Origin: Candidatus Tectomicrobia bacterium
GTDB taxonomy: Bacteria > UBA8248
Assembly: GCA_016192135.1 (NCBI GenBank)
Contig: JACPUR010000014.1
Span: 16,905 to 80,904 of the forward strand
Length of the DNA: 64,000 nt
Reading direction: 5' to 3'
The notes beneath the pieces were generated by a model. That model did not search any database. It was not told the DNA's origin and saw nothing but the letters and a program-made list of their open reading frames with translations. Each line of letters begins with the position of its first letter. Within the stretch, counting starts at the first letter, position 1. The translations under genes and the position numbers were made by a program. Below are positions 7,138 through 14,532 of this stretch, piece by piece.

Positions 7138-7587
7138 ATGTCCATCCCCCAGACCCAGCCCCTCCACACCCTGCGCCTCACCCGCGTCTTCAACGCCCCC
7201 CGCGAGCGGGTCTGGCGCGCCTGGACCGACCCGGAGCAGATAAAGCACTGGTGGGGGCCCAAGGGCTTCACCGCCCCCAGCATCGAGATGGACCTCCGGC
7301 CGGGCGGCCGCTACCGAATCGCCATGCGCCCGCCCGAGGGGGAAATTTTTCACCTGAACGGGGTCTTCCAGGAGGTCCTCCCGCCCGAGCGGCTGGTCTA
7401 CACCTTCCAGTGGGAGAAGCCCGGCTGGGACTACCCCGAGACCCTGGTGACGGCCGAGTTCCGGGACCTGGGCGGCCGGACCGAGCTCGTCCTCATCCAC
7501 GAGCGGTTCCCCGAGGAGAAGATGCGGAACGATCACGAGGGCGGCTGGACGGGCACCCTCGACCGCCTGGCGGAGCTGCTGGGCTGA
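7138..7587 (+). CDS. SRPBCC (AHSA1-type) domain protein 3
   Basis: A 149-residue third SRPBCC paralogue (TRVFNAPRERVWRAWTDPEQIKHWWGP near residues 15-41, RPGGRYRIAM mid-chain, GGWTGTLDRLAELLG at the end). It begins 25 bp after the membrane-protein gene with AAAAAGGAGG as ribosome-binding site. It is the last gene of the ArsR operon. A cluster of GTAGGGGC palindromes follows its stop. Confidence 0.88.
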   Translation: MSIPQTQPLHTLRLTRVFNAPRERVWRAWTDPEQIKHWWGPKGFTAPSIEMDLRPGGRYRIAMRPPEGEIFHLNGVFQEVLPPERLVYTFQWEKPGWDYPETLVTAEFRDLGGRTELVLIHERFPEEKMRNDHEGGWTGTLDRLAELLG

Positions 7588-7604
7588 GCAGGGGGTGTTC
7601 CCGC

Positions 7605-7752
7605 TCCGTAGGGGCAGGCCCCTCCGCCCCGCGCGACACGTCGCGCGGGGGCCCCAAATTCGACGCCTGCCCCGGGCGGCCATGGCCGGTCGCCCCTGCG
7701 GACGTACACGGCCCCGGTTTCCGTAGGGGCGTATGGCAATACGCCCCTGCCC
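7605..7752. repeat. Cluster of GTAGGGGC-type palindromes
   Basis: Several members and fragments of the window-wide palindrome family. They include GTAGGGGCG followed by core TATGGCAATA and CGCCCCTGC at about 7723-7750, and half-elements at about 7607-7640 and 7660-7690. No gene lies between 7588 and 7800. Confidence 0.7.
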
Positions 7753-7800
7753 AAGACGGTGAAGGAGATCGGCGGCGGGTTTCCGCACGGAGGTGTCCAC

Positions 7801-8127
7801 ATGGCCTATGACGAGAAGCTGGCCGCGCGCGTCCGCCGGGCGCTCGCGGGGCGCAGGGGCATCGAGGAGAAGAAGATGTTCGGGGGCCTGACCTTCATGC
7901 TCCGGGGCCACATGTGCTGCGGGGTGCTGAAGGACGACCTCATCCTGCGGGTGGGGCCCGGGCGGGCGGCCCGGGCGCTGCGCTCGCCCCACGCCCGGCC
8001 CTTCGACTTCACGGGCAGGCCCATGACGGGCATCGTCGCGGTCGCCCCTTCCGGCTGCCGCGCCGCCGCCCTCAGGCGCTGGCTGGCGCTCGCCGAGGAC
8101 TTCGCCTCTTCCCTGCCCCCGAAGTGA
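7801..8127 (+). CDS. TfoX/Sxy N-terminal domain protein
   Basis: A 108-residue single-domain protein. The family pattern MAYDEKLAARVRRAL, then EKKMFGGLTFMLRGHMCCGV and LILRVGP, covers most of the chain. These are TfoX-N proteins, related to but much shorter than the competence regulator TfoX/Sxy. Most have no known role. ATG at 7801 with GGAGGTG upstream. Its last 56 bp overlap the 3' end of the convergent Mu gp27-like gene. Confidence 0.85.
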   Translation: MAYDEKLAARVRRALAGRRGIEEKKMFGGLTFMLRGHMCCGVLKDDLILRVGPGRAARALRSPHARPFDFTGRPMTGIVAVAPSGCRAAALRRWLALAEDFASSLPPK

Positions 8128-9034
8128 CCGGCCCGGACGAGGATTCCGAAGCCACCCCCCCTTGCCCCCCCTTGTGCAAGGGGGGGGTGGGGGGGTCAGG
8201 CTCCGCCGGAGGGCCGGCCGCCGCGCCGCCGCCCGTTCCCTCCGCAGGGACGGGTGCCGAATCCGCTCCCGCGTCTTCCGGGGCGCCCGTTCTCCCGCCG
8301 TCATTCCGGGCGGGCGAGGAATCTGCTTTTACGCATGAAGCGGAATCCGAAGCAGATTCCTCGGGCCTCCGGCCCTCGGAATGACAAGCACAATCCGCCG
8401 CGCCCCGATCCGCCGGGCCTGCCCCGCCTTCCGGGGAGGGACCGGATGCCGTCTCCTCCTCCTCCCCCAGCGCTTCCTGGACCTGGGCCCAGAGCCCGGG
8501 GCGCCGCTTGAGGGCGGCCTCGAGCTCGCCCAGGGCCCGGCTCCGGGCCCGGGCCTCCATGTTCTCCCGCCGGAGGCGGAGGCTCTCCTGCTGGGCGGCC
8601 GCCCGGGCCAGCGCGGCCGCCACCCGGCAGAGCCGCTCGGCCGGGAGGTCCTCGAAGGCCAGGTCGTCCAGCTCGGCCGCCGCCTCGAGCGCCTGGGCCT
8701 GGAGCATCTGGAGGGCGAGCGTCCCGAGGCCCCCCTCCCCCGCCCGCCCGGCCAGCTCCCGGGCCAGGAGCTCCAGCGCGCGGGCGTGCCGGGCCCGGGC
8801 CTGGAGGGCGCCGTAGTGGTGGCTCATCGCGCCCAGGCTGATTTTTTCGCCTGTAATATCGTGAAATATCGTAGACGCCTCCCGCAGCGACCCCCCTTTC
8901 AGGAGGCATTCGTCCACCGCCTGCGCCGCCCGGCTGCGCTCCACCTTCGTCGCCCTCCGCTTGCGGCGGGCCTCCTCGGCGTCGGCCTCCCGCGCCGCCC
9001 GGTGAATCGTCTCGATGATGTCCCGGCTGACCAT
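8072..9034 (-). CDS. DUF3486 (phage Mu gp27-like) protein with repeat-derived tail
   Basis: A 320-residue protein. The N-terminal 170 residues resemble DUF3486, the Mu gp27 family linked to phage packaging: ERSRAAQAVDECLLKG, SLREASTIFHDITGEKISLGAMSHHYGAL, then an alanine/leucine-rich helical stretch. From about residue 195 the chain is low-complexity and encoded by intergenic-type repeats (8300-8385 and a CCCCCCTTG palindrome near 8155-8190). It is therefore probably read-through into repeat DNA, and it overlaps tfoX by 56 bp. No other phage gene is nearby, so it is a solitary relic or a domesticated gene. GGAGGAGGG precedes the ATG. Confidence 0.65.
   Translation of the reverse strand: MVSRDIIETIHRAAREADAEEARRKRRATKVERSRAAQAVDECLLKGGSLREASTIFHDITGEKISLGAMSHHYGALQARARHARALELLARELAGRAGEGGLGTLALQMLQAQALEAAAELDDLAFEDLPAERLCRVAAALARAAAQQESLRLRRENMEARARSRALGELEAALKRRPGLWAQVQEALGEEEETASGPSPEGGAGPADRGAADCACHSEGRRPEESASDSASCVKADSSPARNDGGRTGAPEDAGADSAPVPAEGTGGGAAAGPPAEPDPPTPPLHKGGQGGVASESSSGPVTSGAGKRRSPRRAPASA
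8300..8385. repeat. GTCATTC...GAATGAC inverted repeat inside a CDS
   Basis: An imperfect inverted repeat beginning GTCATTCCGGGCGGGCGAGG and ending CCCTCGGAATGAC. It is one of four such elements here (also 16457-16539, 40097-40178, 43691-43817). This copy lies within the 3' half of the DUF3486 reading frame. Confidence 0.75.
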
Positions 9035-9261
9035 GGCCCTCCTCCTCTCGCGGGCGCGATGGCCCGCTCCGGGAGCAATCTAGGGCGCGGGCGGGGAAGG
9101 CCCGTTACCGCAAATCGCGCCAATTTCGCGCACCTTCATGCACCGGGGGATTTTTTTCGAGGGGTGGTGAAGCGAGTCGGTTCCGGGTATTATTTGAATT
9201 TGAGGCGAGCGAACGATGCGCCTGAAAGAGGCCCCTGCTGCCGGACACCCGGAGGGTAGCC

Positions 9262-9741
9262 GTGACATTGCAAGCTTATATGTTGCCCGGCCTTGCGAGC
9301 CTCTTGCACCTGGAGGGTGAAGGCATCAGCAGGCTTGCCGAGCAATACAGGGAAGGATTGGAAGCCGGACATGGCGTGCGCCAAGTGGCTTGGCGCGTTC
9401 AAAATGGAATCGCGAAGGCGCTCGTCGCGCATCGGATGGCGCTGGAACTGGAAGAAGACGTCCATGGTGCCGTCAATGAGTACCCGAAAGACCAATGGCT
9501 CGAAATGAAAGGTGAAATGGACGGCGTTATCGCGCTGGTCTGCCAGAACGAGAAGGAACTAATCCGAACGGCCGAAGAAATTTCCAAAAGGGGGCAAAAG
9601 GTCGCAGGCTTGGAGGAGCTGAAGAAAAGGCACGCGGAACTGATTCATCAGATGAACTGGGATTACACATCCGAGGCGTTCCAGAAAATCATCCGACAAG
9701 CGGAGGAAGACGCCAAGGCGGGACACGTCTTGGAAGATTGA
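9262..9741 (+). CDS. Probable antitoxin-like partner of a RelE/ParE-like protein
   Basis: A 159-residue, highly charged, predominantly helical protein (several AEEISKRG- and LEELKKRHAEL-type stretches) with no recognised DNA-binding domain. It starts at GTG 9262 behind GGAGGGTAGCC. The stop overlaps the ATG of the RelE-like gene by one base (TGATG), the usual layout of toxin-antitoxin pairs. It is longer than most type II antitoxins. The DNA here is less GC-rich than its surroundings, suggesting acquisition. The antitoxin assignment rests on context. Confidence 0.6.
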   Translation: MTLQAYMLPGLASLLHLEGEGISRLAEQYREGLEAGHGVRQVAWRVQNGIAKALVAHRMALELEEDVHGAVNEYPKDQWLEMKGEMDGVIALVCQNEKELIRTAEEISKRGQKVAGLEELKKRHAELIHQMNWDYTSEAFQKIIRQAEEDAKAGHVLED

Positions 9742-10040
9742 TGCGCTCAATCCGCTCGCGCAGATATAAAGCATTCCTGGACAGGTTGCCCGCAAGAATT
9801 CAGAAGGCCGCCTCAGAAAAATTTAAAATCTTCACAGAAAATCCCTTCGACAGCCGGCTGGATCGCAAACCGATTGAACAGCTCAAACATCTGGGAACGT
9901 ATATTGAGGTGGAAATAACGGGAAGAAGATACCGTGCGGTGGCCCGCGTCACCAAGGAAAACAACGAGGATGTGTACTATTGGATTTTCATAGGCACACA
10001 TTCGGATTTCGACAGGTTTGCGCAAACCTATTCTGGCTAG
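9741..10040 (+). CDS. RelE/ParE-like toxin-family protein
   Basis: A 99-residue protein with the RelE/ParE-fold pattern: YKAFLDRLPARIQKAASEKF, then LKHLGTYIEVEITGRRYRAVARV, then YYWIFIGTHSDFDRF. The basic core and C-terminal HSDF are reminiscent of ribosome-dependent mRNases. It is translationally coupled to the preceding gene by a TGATG overlap. AT-rich codon use compared with neighbours suggests horizontal origin. Activity is not demonstrated by sequence alone. Confidence 0.75.
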   Translation: MRSIRSRRYKAFLDRLPARIQKAASEKFKIFTENPFDSRLDRKPIEQLKHLGTYIEVEITGRRYRAVARVTKENNEDVYYWIFIGTHSDFDRFAQTYSG

Positions 10041-10118
10041 GCCCCCCTCGCCCCCTCCCCCGCTCTGTGCCAGAATGCCCCCGGGCCCCCGTCATCCCCC
10101 GCGCTTGAGGACGCCCGC

Positions 10119-11888
10119 ATGGCCTTCCGCCACCGCCTGCCCGACGGACGCGAGTACATCTGCCACAGGCCCCAGGTCGCGGGCCGCCGCGCCATGGTGG
10201 CCTCGGGCCACCATCTCGCCACCCAGGCCGGGCTCAGGGTCCTCGACCGGGGCGGCAACGCCGTGGACGCGGGTGTGGCGGCGGGGCTGTGCATGAGCGT
10301 GCTGCTGACCGACATGATCTCCTTCCTGGGGGTGGCCCCCATCATCCTCTACCTGGCGAAGGAGCGCCGCGTCGTGACCATCAGCGGCCTGGGGCGCTGG
10401 CCCCGGGCGGTTTCCATCCAATGGTTCCGGGAGAAGTGGGGGGGCGAGATCCCGCCCGGCGTCGCCCGCTGCTTGGTGCCCGCGGCGGCGGACGCCTGGC
10501 TCACGGCGCTGGAAAAATACGGGACCATGCGCTTCGCGGACGTGGCGGCGGACGCCATCGAGCTGGCGGGCCGGGGCTTCCCCATGCACCACTTCATGCA
10601 CGAGCACATCGCCGGGGCGCGGGAGAATTATCACCGCTTCCCGGAGAACCGCCCCGTCTACTTCCCGGACGGCGATCTCGTGCCGGTGGGGGCGCCCGTC
10701 CTGCACCGCGACCTGGCCGGGACCTACGAGCGCATGGCGCGGGCGGAGGCGAAGGCCTCCTCGCGCCCGGCCGGGGTCCGCGCCGCCCGGGACGAGATCT
10801 ACAAGGGGGAGACGGCGCGCCGCATCGTGGACTTCATCCAGAAGAACGGGGGCGCCATGACGCTGGAGGACCTGGCCGGGTTCCACGTGGGGGAGGAGCC
10901 GCCCGTGGTCTCGTCCTACAAGGGGCACGAAATCCACGCCTGCGGCCCCTGGTGCCAGGGGCTCACACTCCCCCAGGCACTCAACCTCCTGGAGCGGGTG
11001 GACCTCCGGGCGCTGGGCCACAACCGCCCGGCCAGCCTCCACGCGCTCTTCTCCGCCTTCGACCTCACCTTCGCCGACCGCCACGCCTTCCTCGGGGACC
11101 CCGAGTTCGTGGAGGTGCCGGCGGAGGGCCTCCTCTCCAAGGGCTACGCCGCCGAGCGGGCGAAGCTCATGGAGCGGGCGGAGGCCTTCGGGGGGATGCC
11201 CCCGGCGGGGGACCCCTGGGCCTTCCAGAAGGGCCAGAAGGGGAACGGGCGGCGGGCCGCTGACTTCAACTTAAAAGAGACGGCGGGGGCGGGCGCCTTC
11301 GAGCAGGACACCTCCTTCTGCACCGCCGTGGACGCCGAGGGCAACGCCTTCGCCGCCACCCCCTCGGACGGGAGCGGGGACGTGCCCATCTTCCCGGGCG
11401 TGGGGGCCTCGGTCTCGGGGCGGGGCTCCCAGAGCTGGCTGGACGAGGCGCACCCGAGCTCGGTCCAGCCCTGGAAGCGCCCCCGCCTCACCCCCGCCCC
11501 GGCCCTCGTCCTGAAAGACGGAGAGTTCTACATGACCCTCGGCACCCCGGGCGGGGACGTGCAGCCCCAGGCCATGGCCCAGGTCTTCCTCAACATCGCC
11601 GAGTTCGGGATGGCCCCCCAGATGGCGGTCGAGGCCCCCCGCGGCGCCACCTTCAACTTCCCCAACTCCTTCTGGCCCCACGAGTACAAGCCGGGCCGGG
11701 CCGTGGTGGAGCAGAGCATCGAGCGCGAGGCCGGGGCGGAGCTCCGGGAGCGGGGCTACAAGCTCGACACGTGGCCCGACTTCGGCTGGCGCCCCGGGAG
11801 CGTCTGCTGCATCCTCCGCGACCCCAAGACGGGATTCTTGCTGGGCGGGGCGGACCCCAGAAGGGAATCGTACGCGGCGGGGTGGTAG
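10119..11888 (+). CDS. Gamma-glutamyltransferase-family Ntn hydrolase
   Basis: A 589-residue member of the gamma-glutamyltranspeptidase family, which autoprocess to a large and a small subunit with an N-terminal threonine nucleophile. Seen: MVASGHHLATQAGLRVLDRGGNAVDAGVAA near residues 27-57 (family start) and EQDTSFCTAVDAEGNAFAAT near 395-415, with Thr398 as the expected processing site and nucleophile. Next is a glycine-rich loop near 428-440, then LTPAPALVLKDGEFYMTLGTPGGD near 465-488. No signal peptide is visible, so it may be cytoplasmic. The motif around the nucleophile differs from the usual TTHF, so substrate preference may differ from glutathione. Confidence 0.88.
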   Translation: MAFRHRLPDGREYICHRPQVAGRRAMVASGHHLATQAGLRVLDRGGNAVDAGVAAGLCMSVLLTDMISFLGVAPIILYLAKERRVVTISGLGRWPRAVSIQWFREKWGGEIPPGVARCLVPAAADAWLTALEKYGTMRFADVAADAIELAGRGFPMHHFMHEHIAGARENYHRFPENRPVYFPDGDLVPVGAPVLHRDLAGTYERMARAEAKASSRPAGVRAARDEIYKGETARRIVDFIQKNGGAMTLEDLAGFHVGEEPPVVSSYKGHEIHACGPWCQGLTLPQALNLLERVDLRALGHNRPASLHALFSAFDLTFADRHAFLGDPEFVEVPAEGLLSKGYAAERAKLMERAEAFGGMPPAGDPWAFQKGQKGNGRRAADFNLKETAGAGAFEQDTSFCTAVDAEGNAFAATPSDGSGDVPIFPGVGASVSGRGSQSWLDEAHPSSVQPWKRPRLTPAPALVLKDGEFYMTLGTPGGDVQPQAMAQVFLNIAEFGMAPQMAVEAPRGATFNFPNSFWPHEYKPGRAVVEQSIEREAGAELRERGYKLDTWPDFGWRPGSVCCILRDPKTGFLLGGADPRRESYAAGW

Positions 11889-11963
11889 GGGGGGAGATTA
11901 TCGAAAGCACAAAGAAAAGGCTGGCCTTCAAAGTATTTAAAATCAGTAGGTTATAGTTTCAAG

Positions 11964-11992
11964 TGGAAGTTTTTTTGCACAACGCATATAGT
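11964..11992 (+). promoter_or_regulatory. Candidate promoter of the structured RNA
   Basis: TATAGT (11987-11992) is a near-consensus -10 box. TGGAAG (11964-11969) at 17-nt spacing is a weak -35. The predicted start, near 11999, coincides with the first base-paired element of the RNA. Confidence 0.45.
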
Positions 11993-11998
11993 ATCTTT

Positions 11999-12262
11999 GA
12001 CAGGTGGAGAGGCACGCGGTTATCCGCGTACTGTCAGCCATGCGATCCATTAGGATCGCGCTTCCGGAGGGAAGCTAGAGGGATTGAACGTTGCCCGAAC
12101 TTGTTCGTCCCGTCGCAGAGGATGAACGAGAGGGCTATCTCTCGACACCCTGCTAGCCAGGGAAGGAACTGTACGGGATAGATGGGGTCCCAAGGCAGTT
12201 CCGTGGCCAATGCCTCTCATACGGGGAAGCGACCCTCATCCTCTCGCTTCCCTTTTTTCTTT
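11999..12262 (+). ncRNA. Unidentified highly structured RNA, about 260 nt
   Basis: A chain of stem-loops on the plus strand, bounded by a promoter-like -10 and a strong intrinsic terminator. They are TGACAG/CTGTCA (11998-12036) enclosing ACGCGG-TTAT-CCGCGT; GCGATCC-ATTA-GGATCGC (12042-12059), stacked on GCTTCC-GGAG-GGAAGC (12060-12075); an 11-bp stem CTTGTTCGTCC/GGATGAACGAG (12100-12130); a mutually exclusive CGAGAG/CTCTCG (12127-12144); CCCTG/CAGGG (12148-12162); and GGAACTG/CAGTTCC (12165-12202). I recognise no Rfam class. Its 3' part is antisense to the end of the nuclease-like gene at 12153-12770. Confidence 0.7.
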
Positions 12263-12770
12263 CTTTACACTCGCCACCACTCACACATTTCTTTCCTTCT
12301 AATTTCTTTTCTACTTTTTTGTCACCCATGAAAATGTGGGTCATTAGCGATAACGAACCGTGAATCCGATCAGCAATTGCGATGTACCTTGTTCCCGGCG
12401 AAGGCTTCCACGGACTTATGTATATAAAAGAATGACGTTTTCCTCTTTCCCTGTAAATTTCGATGGGCCTTTCCAGGGAAGGCTTTAACAACGTGAGGCA
12501 CTTCATTTTAAGGATGTTGAATTGATGGCCTCCGGCTTTTGCATCCGAAACCAAGAGATGTCCGAACCTACGCTCGTGAATTAAAATAACCCTTCCAAGT
12601 GGATCCCGAATCACAACAGGCTTCCCATCCTTAGCCGCTATTAAATTTTCCACGAACCACTTCTGGGCTGATTTGACCTTGAAGGTATGTATTATTTCAT
12701 CCAGCAATTGTGGCGATGGCCTAGTTTCAAGGGCCTTCAGCTTCACGATTGATTTCTTCATTTGCCCCAT
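12153..12770 (-). CDS. Nuclease-like protein, possibly BECR fold (PBECR-type)
   Basis: About 205 residues if started at ATG 12770. An ATG at 12761 is equally possible. The centre reads GRVILIHERRFGHLLVSD, then QFNILKMKCLTLLKPSLERP and an RHSFIYISPW...TRYIAIADR...SLMTHIFM block. The order of a histidine-rich strand, a helix and antiparallel strands recalls the Barnase-EndoU-colicin E5/D-RelE-like nucleases encoded by phages. The similarity is by eye and weak. The DNA is AT-richer than its flanks. The last 50 codons are lysine-rich and antisense to the structured RNA's 3' end and terminator, so the true C-terminus is uncertain. Confidence 0.45.
   Translation of the reverse strand: MGQMKKSIVKLKALETRPSPQLLDEIIHTFKVKSAQKWFVENLIAAKDGKPVVIRDPLGRVILIHERRFGHLLVSDAKAGGHQFNILKMKCLTLLKPSLERPIEIYRERGKRHSFIYISPWKPSPGTRYIAIADRIHGSLSLMTHIFMGDKKVEKKLEGKKCVSGGECKERKKGSERMRVASPYERHWPRNCLGTPSIPYSSFPG
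12224..12263 (+). terminator. Rho-independent terminator of the structured RNA
   Basis: A perfect 9-bp stem (GGGAAGCGA, 12224-12232, with TCGCTTCCC, 12244-12252) closes an 11-nt loop and is followed by TTTTTTCTTTCTTT. Confidence 0.9.
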
Positions 12771-12953
12771 AGCCGGATTTGTTCGCCACCGGAGATATAC
12801 CAGCAAGGCTTTTCAAGGCCATTGGCATGCCCAAGCCAGCGCAAACCTATGAAATTTCCCCATTCGATGGCTTCATTGGGAAATTCATTTCACCATAGTG
12901 GGATAGTGACCCCGGTGCAGGGCCGAAAGGCTGTCACACTTTTGGTTCTCCCC

Positions 12954-14357
12954 CTACCCCTCCCTCGCCCCCTCGGGCATCTTGAACGGCCTCGCGCGCT
13001 CGAAGGCGCGGGCGGCGCGCAGGACGAGGGCGTCCCGGTGCATGGGGCCCACGATCTGGAGCCCGGCGGGGAGGCCCTTCGAGGTGAAGCCGCAGGGGAC
13101 GGAGCAGGCGGGCTGGCCGGTGAGGTTGAAGGGGTAGGTGAAGGGGGTCCACTTCACCCAGCGGCCGGGCTCGCCCTCCCCGGGCGCCTCCCGGCCCGCC
13201 TCGAAGGCGGGGATGGGGAGCATGGGGGTCAAGAGCAGGTCCCAGCCCTGGTGGAAGAGCTTCATCTTGCGCCCGAGGGCCGCGCGCTCGGGGACCGAGG
13301 CCCGCACGTAGTCCTCGAGGCGGATGCCGGACCCCATGCGCGCCGCCTCGATGAGGCCGGGGTCCATGAGGGCGTGCTTCTCCCGGGGGATGCCCCCGAC
13401 GAGGGTGGCCGCGGCGGCGAAGTAGATGGTCCAGAAGATGCGCTCGGCATCGCCCAGCCCCGGGTCGGCCTCCTCGACCCGGGCGCCCAATTCCTCGAAG
13501 GCCCAGGCGGCCGAGGCCACTCTCTCAGCCACCTCAGCGTCCACCTCCGCCCCGCCCAGCGAGGGGCTGAAGGCGACCCTGAGCCCCGAGACTCCATCCT
13601 CCAGGCCCTCGCGGTAGTCCCGCGCCTCATAGGGGAGGGCGAACCAGTCCCGCGCGTCCGGCCGGGCGAGGGCGTTGAGCATCAGCGCCGCGTCCTCCAC
13701 GGTGCGGGTCATGGGGCCCGCGTGGGCGAGGGTGTGGTTGGGGTTGGGGGGATGGGTGGGGACGCGACCGAAGCTGGGCTTGAAGCCGAAGACCCCGGTG
13801 AAGCCCGCCGGGATGCGGATGGAGCCCCCGGCGTCGGTGCCGAGGTGGAGTGCCCCCATCCCCAGGGCGCAGGCCGCGGCGGCCCCCCCGCTGCTCCCGC
13901 CCGGGGTCATGCGGGTGTCCCAGGGGTTGCGGGTGACGCCGGTGAGGGGGGAGTCCGTCACCCCCTTCCAGCCGAGCTCGGGGGTGGTGGTCTTCCCGAG
14001 GAGGACGGCCCCGCCCTCGCGCAGGCGGGCGGTGGGAGGCGCGTCCTCCCCGGCCGGCGCCTCGTCCGCCGTCTTGCTCCCGCGCCGGGTGGGCCAGCCC
14101 CGGGCGAGCACCAGGTCCTTGATGGTGGCGGGCACCCCGTCCAGGGGCCCGAGGGGCTCCCCGCGCCGCCACCTTTCTTCCGAGGCGCGGGCCGAGGCGA
14201 GCGCCCCCTCTTCGTCCACCAGGCAGAAGGCGTTGACCGCCCCGTCCCAGGCCCGGATGCGATCCAGCGCCGCGCGCGCCGCCTCGACGGGGGAGGCCTT
14301 GCCCGCCCGGTAGAGGGCGGTCAGCTCCCTCACCGGGAGGCGGTAGAGGTCGGTCAT
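12954..14357 (-). CDS. Amidase-signature hydrolase
   Basis: A 467-residue amidase-signature enzyme hydrolysing a C-N amide bond with a Ser-cisSer-Lys triad. Lys80 lies in GVPATIKDLV. The cis-Ser is Ser155 in TPGGSSGG. The nucleophile is Ser179, in GTDAGGSIRIPAGF exactly 24 residues later, as in fatty acid amide hydrolase. The C-terminal half is typical of GatA/AmdA-like amidases, but gatB and gatC are absent, so a catabolic or detoxifying role is more likely than tRNA amidation. ATG at 14357 with GGGGAGGG upstream. A longer reading would start in a repeat element and is rejected. Confidence 0.9.
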   Translation of the reverse strand: MTDLYRLPVRELTALYRAGKASPVEAARAALDRIRAWDGAVNAFCLVDEEGALASARASEERWRRGEPLGPLDGVPATIKDLVLARGWPTRRGSKTADEAPAGEDAPPTARLREGGAVLLGKTTTPELGWKGVTDSPLTGVTRNPWDTRMTPGGSSGGAAAACALGMGALHLGTDAGGSIRIPAGFTGVFGFKPSFGRVPTHPPNPNHTLAHAGPMTRTVEDAALMLNALARPDARDWFALPYEARDYREGLEDGVSGLRVAFSPSLGGAEVDAEVAERVASAAWAFEELGARVEEADPGLGDAERIFWTIYFAAAATLVGGIPREKHALMDPGLIEAARMGSGIRLEDYVRASVPERAALGRKMKLFHQGWDLLLTPMLPIPAFEAGREAPGEGEPGRWVKWTPFTYPFNLTGQPACSVPCGFTSKGLPAGLQIVGPMHRDALVLRAARAFERARPFKMPEGAREG

Positions 14358-14390
14358 GGCCCTGCCCTCCCCGGCGAGGGGGAAACCGCC

Positions 14391-14421
14391 TGTCACCCAT
14401 GTGCCCGGTCTATTCTGGACC
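14391..14421. repeat. Insertion-sequence-end-like repeat, third copy
   Basis: TGTCACCCATGTGCCCGGTC matches the paired motifs at 1656-1700 with one or two differences. It lies just upstream of the amidase start and next to a GTAGGGGCG palindrome. No transposase is present. Confidence 0.45.
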
Positions 14422-14444
14422 CTCACCCTGCGGCGCGTTTTTCC

Positions 14445-14472
14445 GTAGGGGCGAGGCATGCCTCGCCCCTAC
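14445..14472. repeat. 28-bp palindrome, core AGGCATGCCT
   Basis: Perfect palindrome made of a 9-bp arm GTAGGGGCG, a 10-bp self-complementary core and the arm CGCCCCTAC. The same core occurs at 17777-17804 and, degenerate, at 19477-19499. Confidence 0.85.
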
Positions 14473-14532
14473 GGACAATTCCGACGGGCTGCGCCCCGGC
14501 CGGGCGGTTCCGGCGTTCGAATGTTCCCCCGC

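Noticed and set aside
11999-12262. Structured RNA as tmRNA, 6S, SRP, RNase P RNA or a self-splicing intron
   Set aside because: None of the conserved cores (tRNA-like CCA end, central bubble, SRP apical loop, P4 sequences, domain V) was found.
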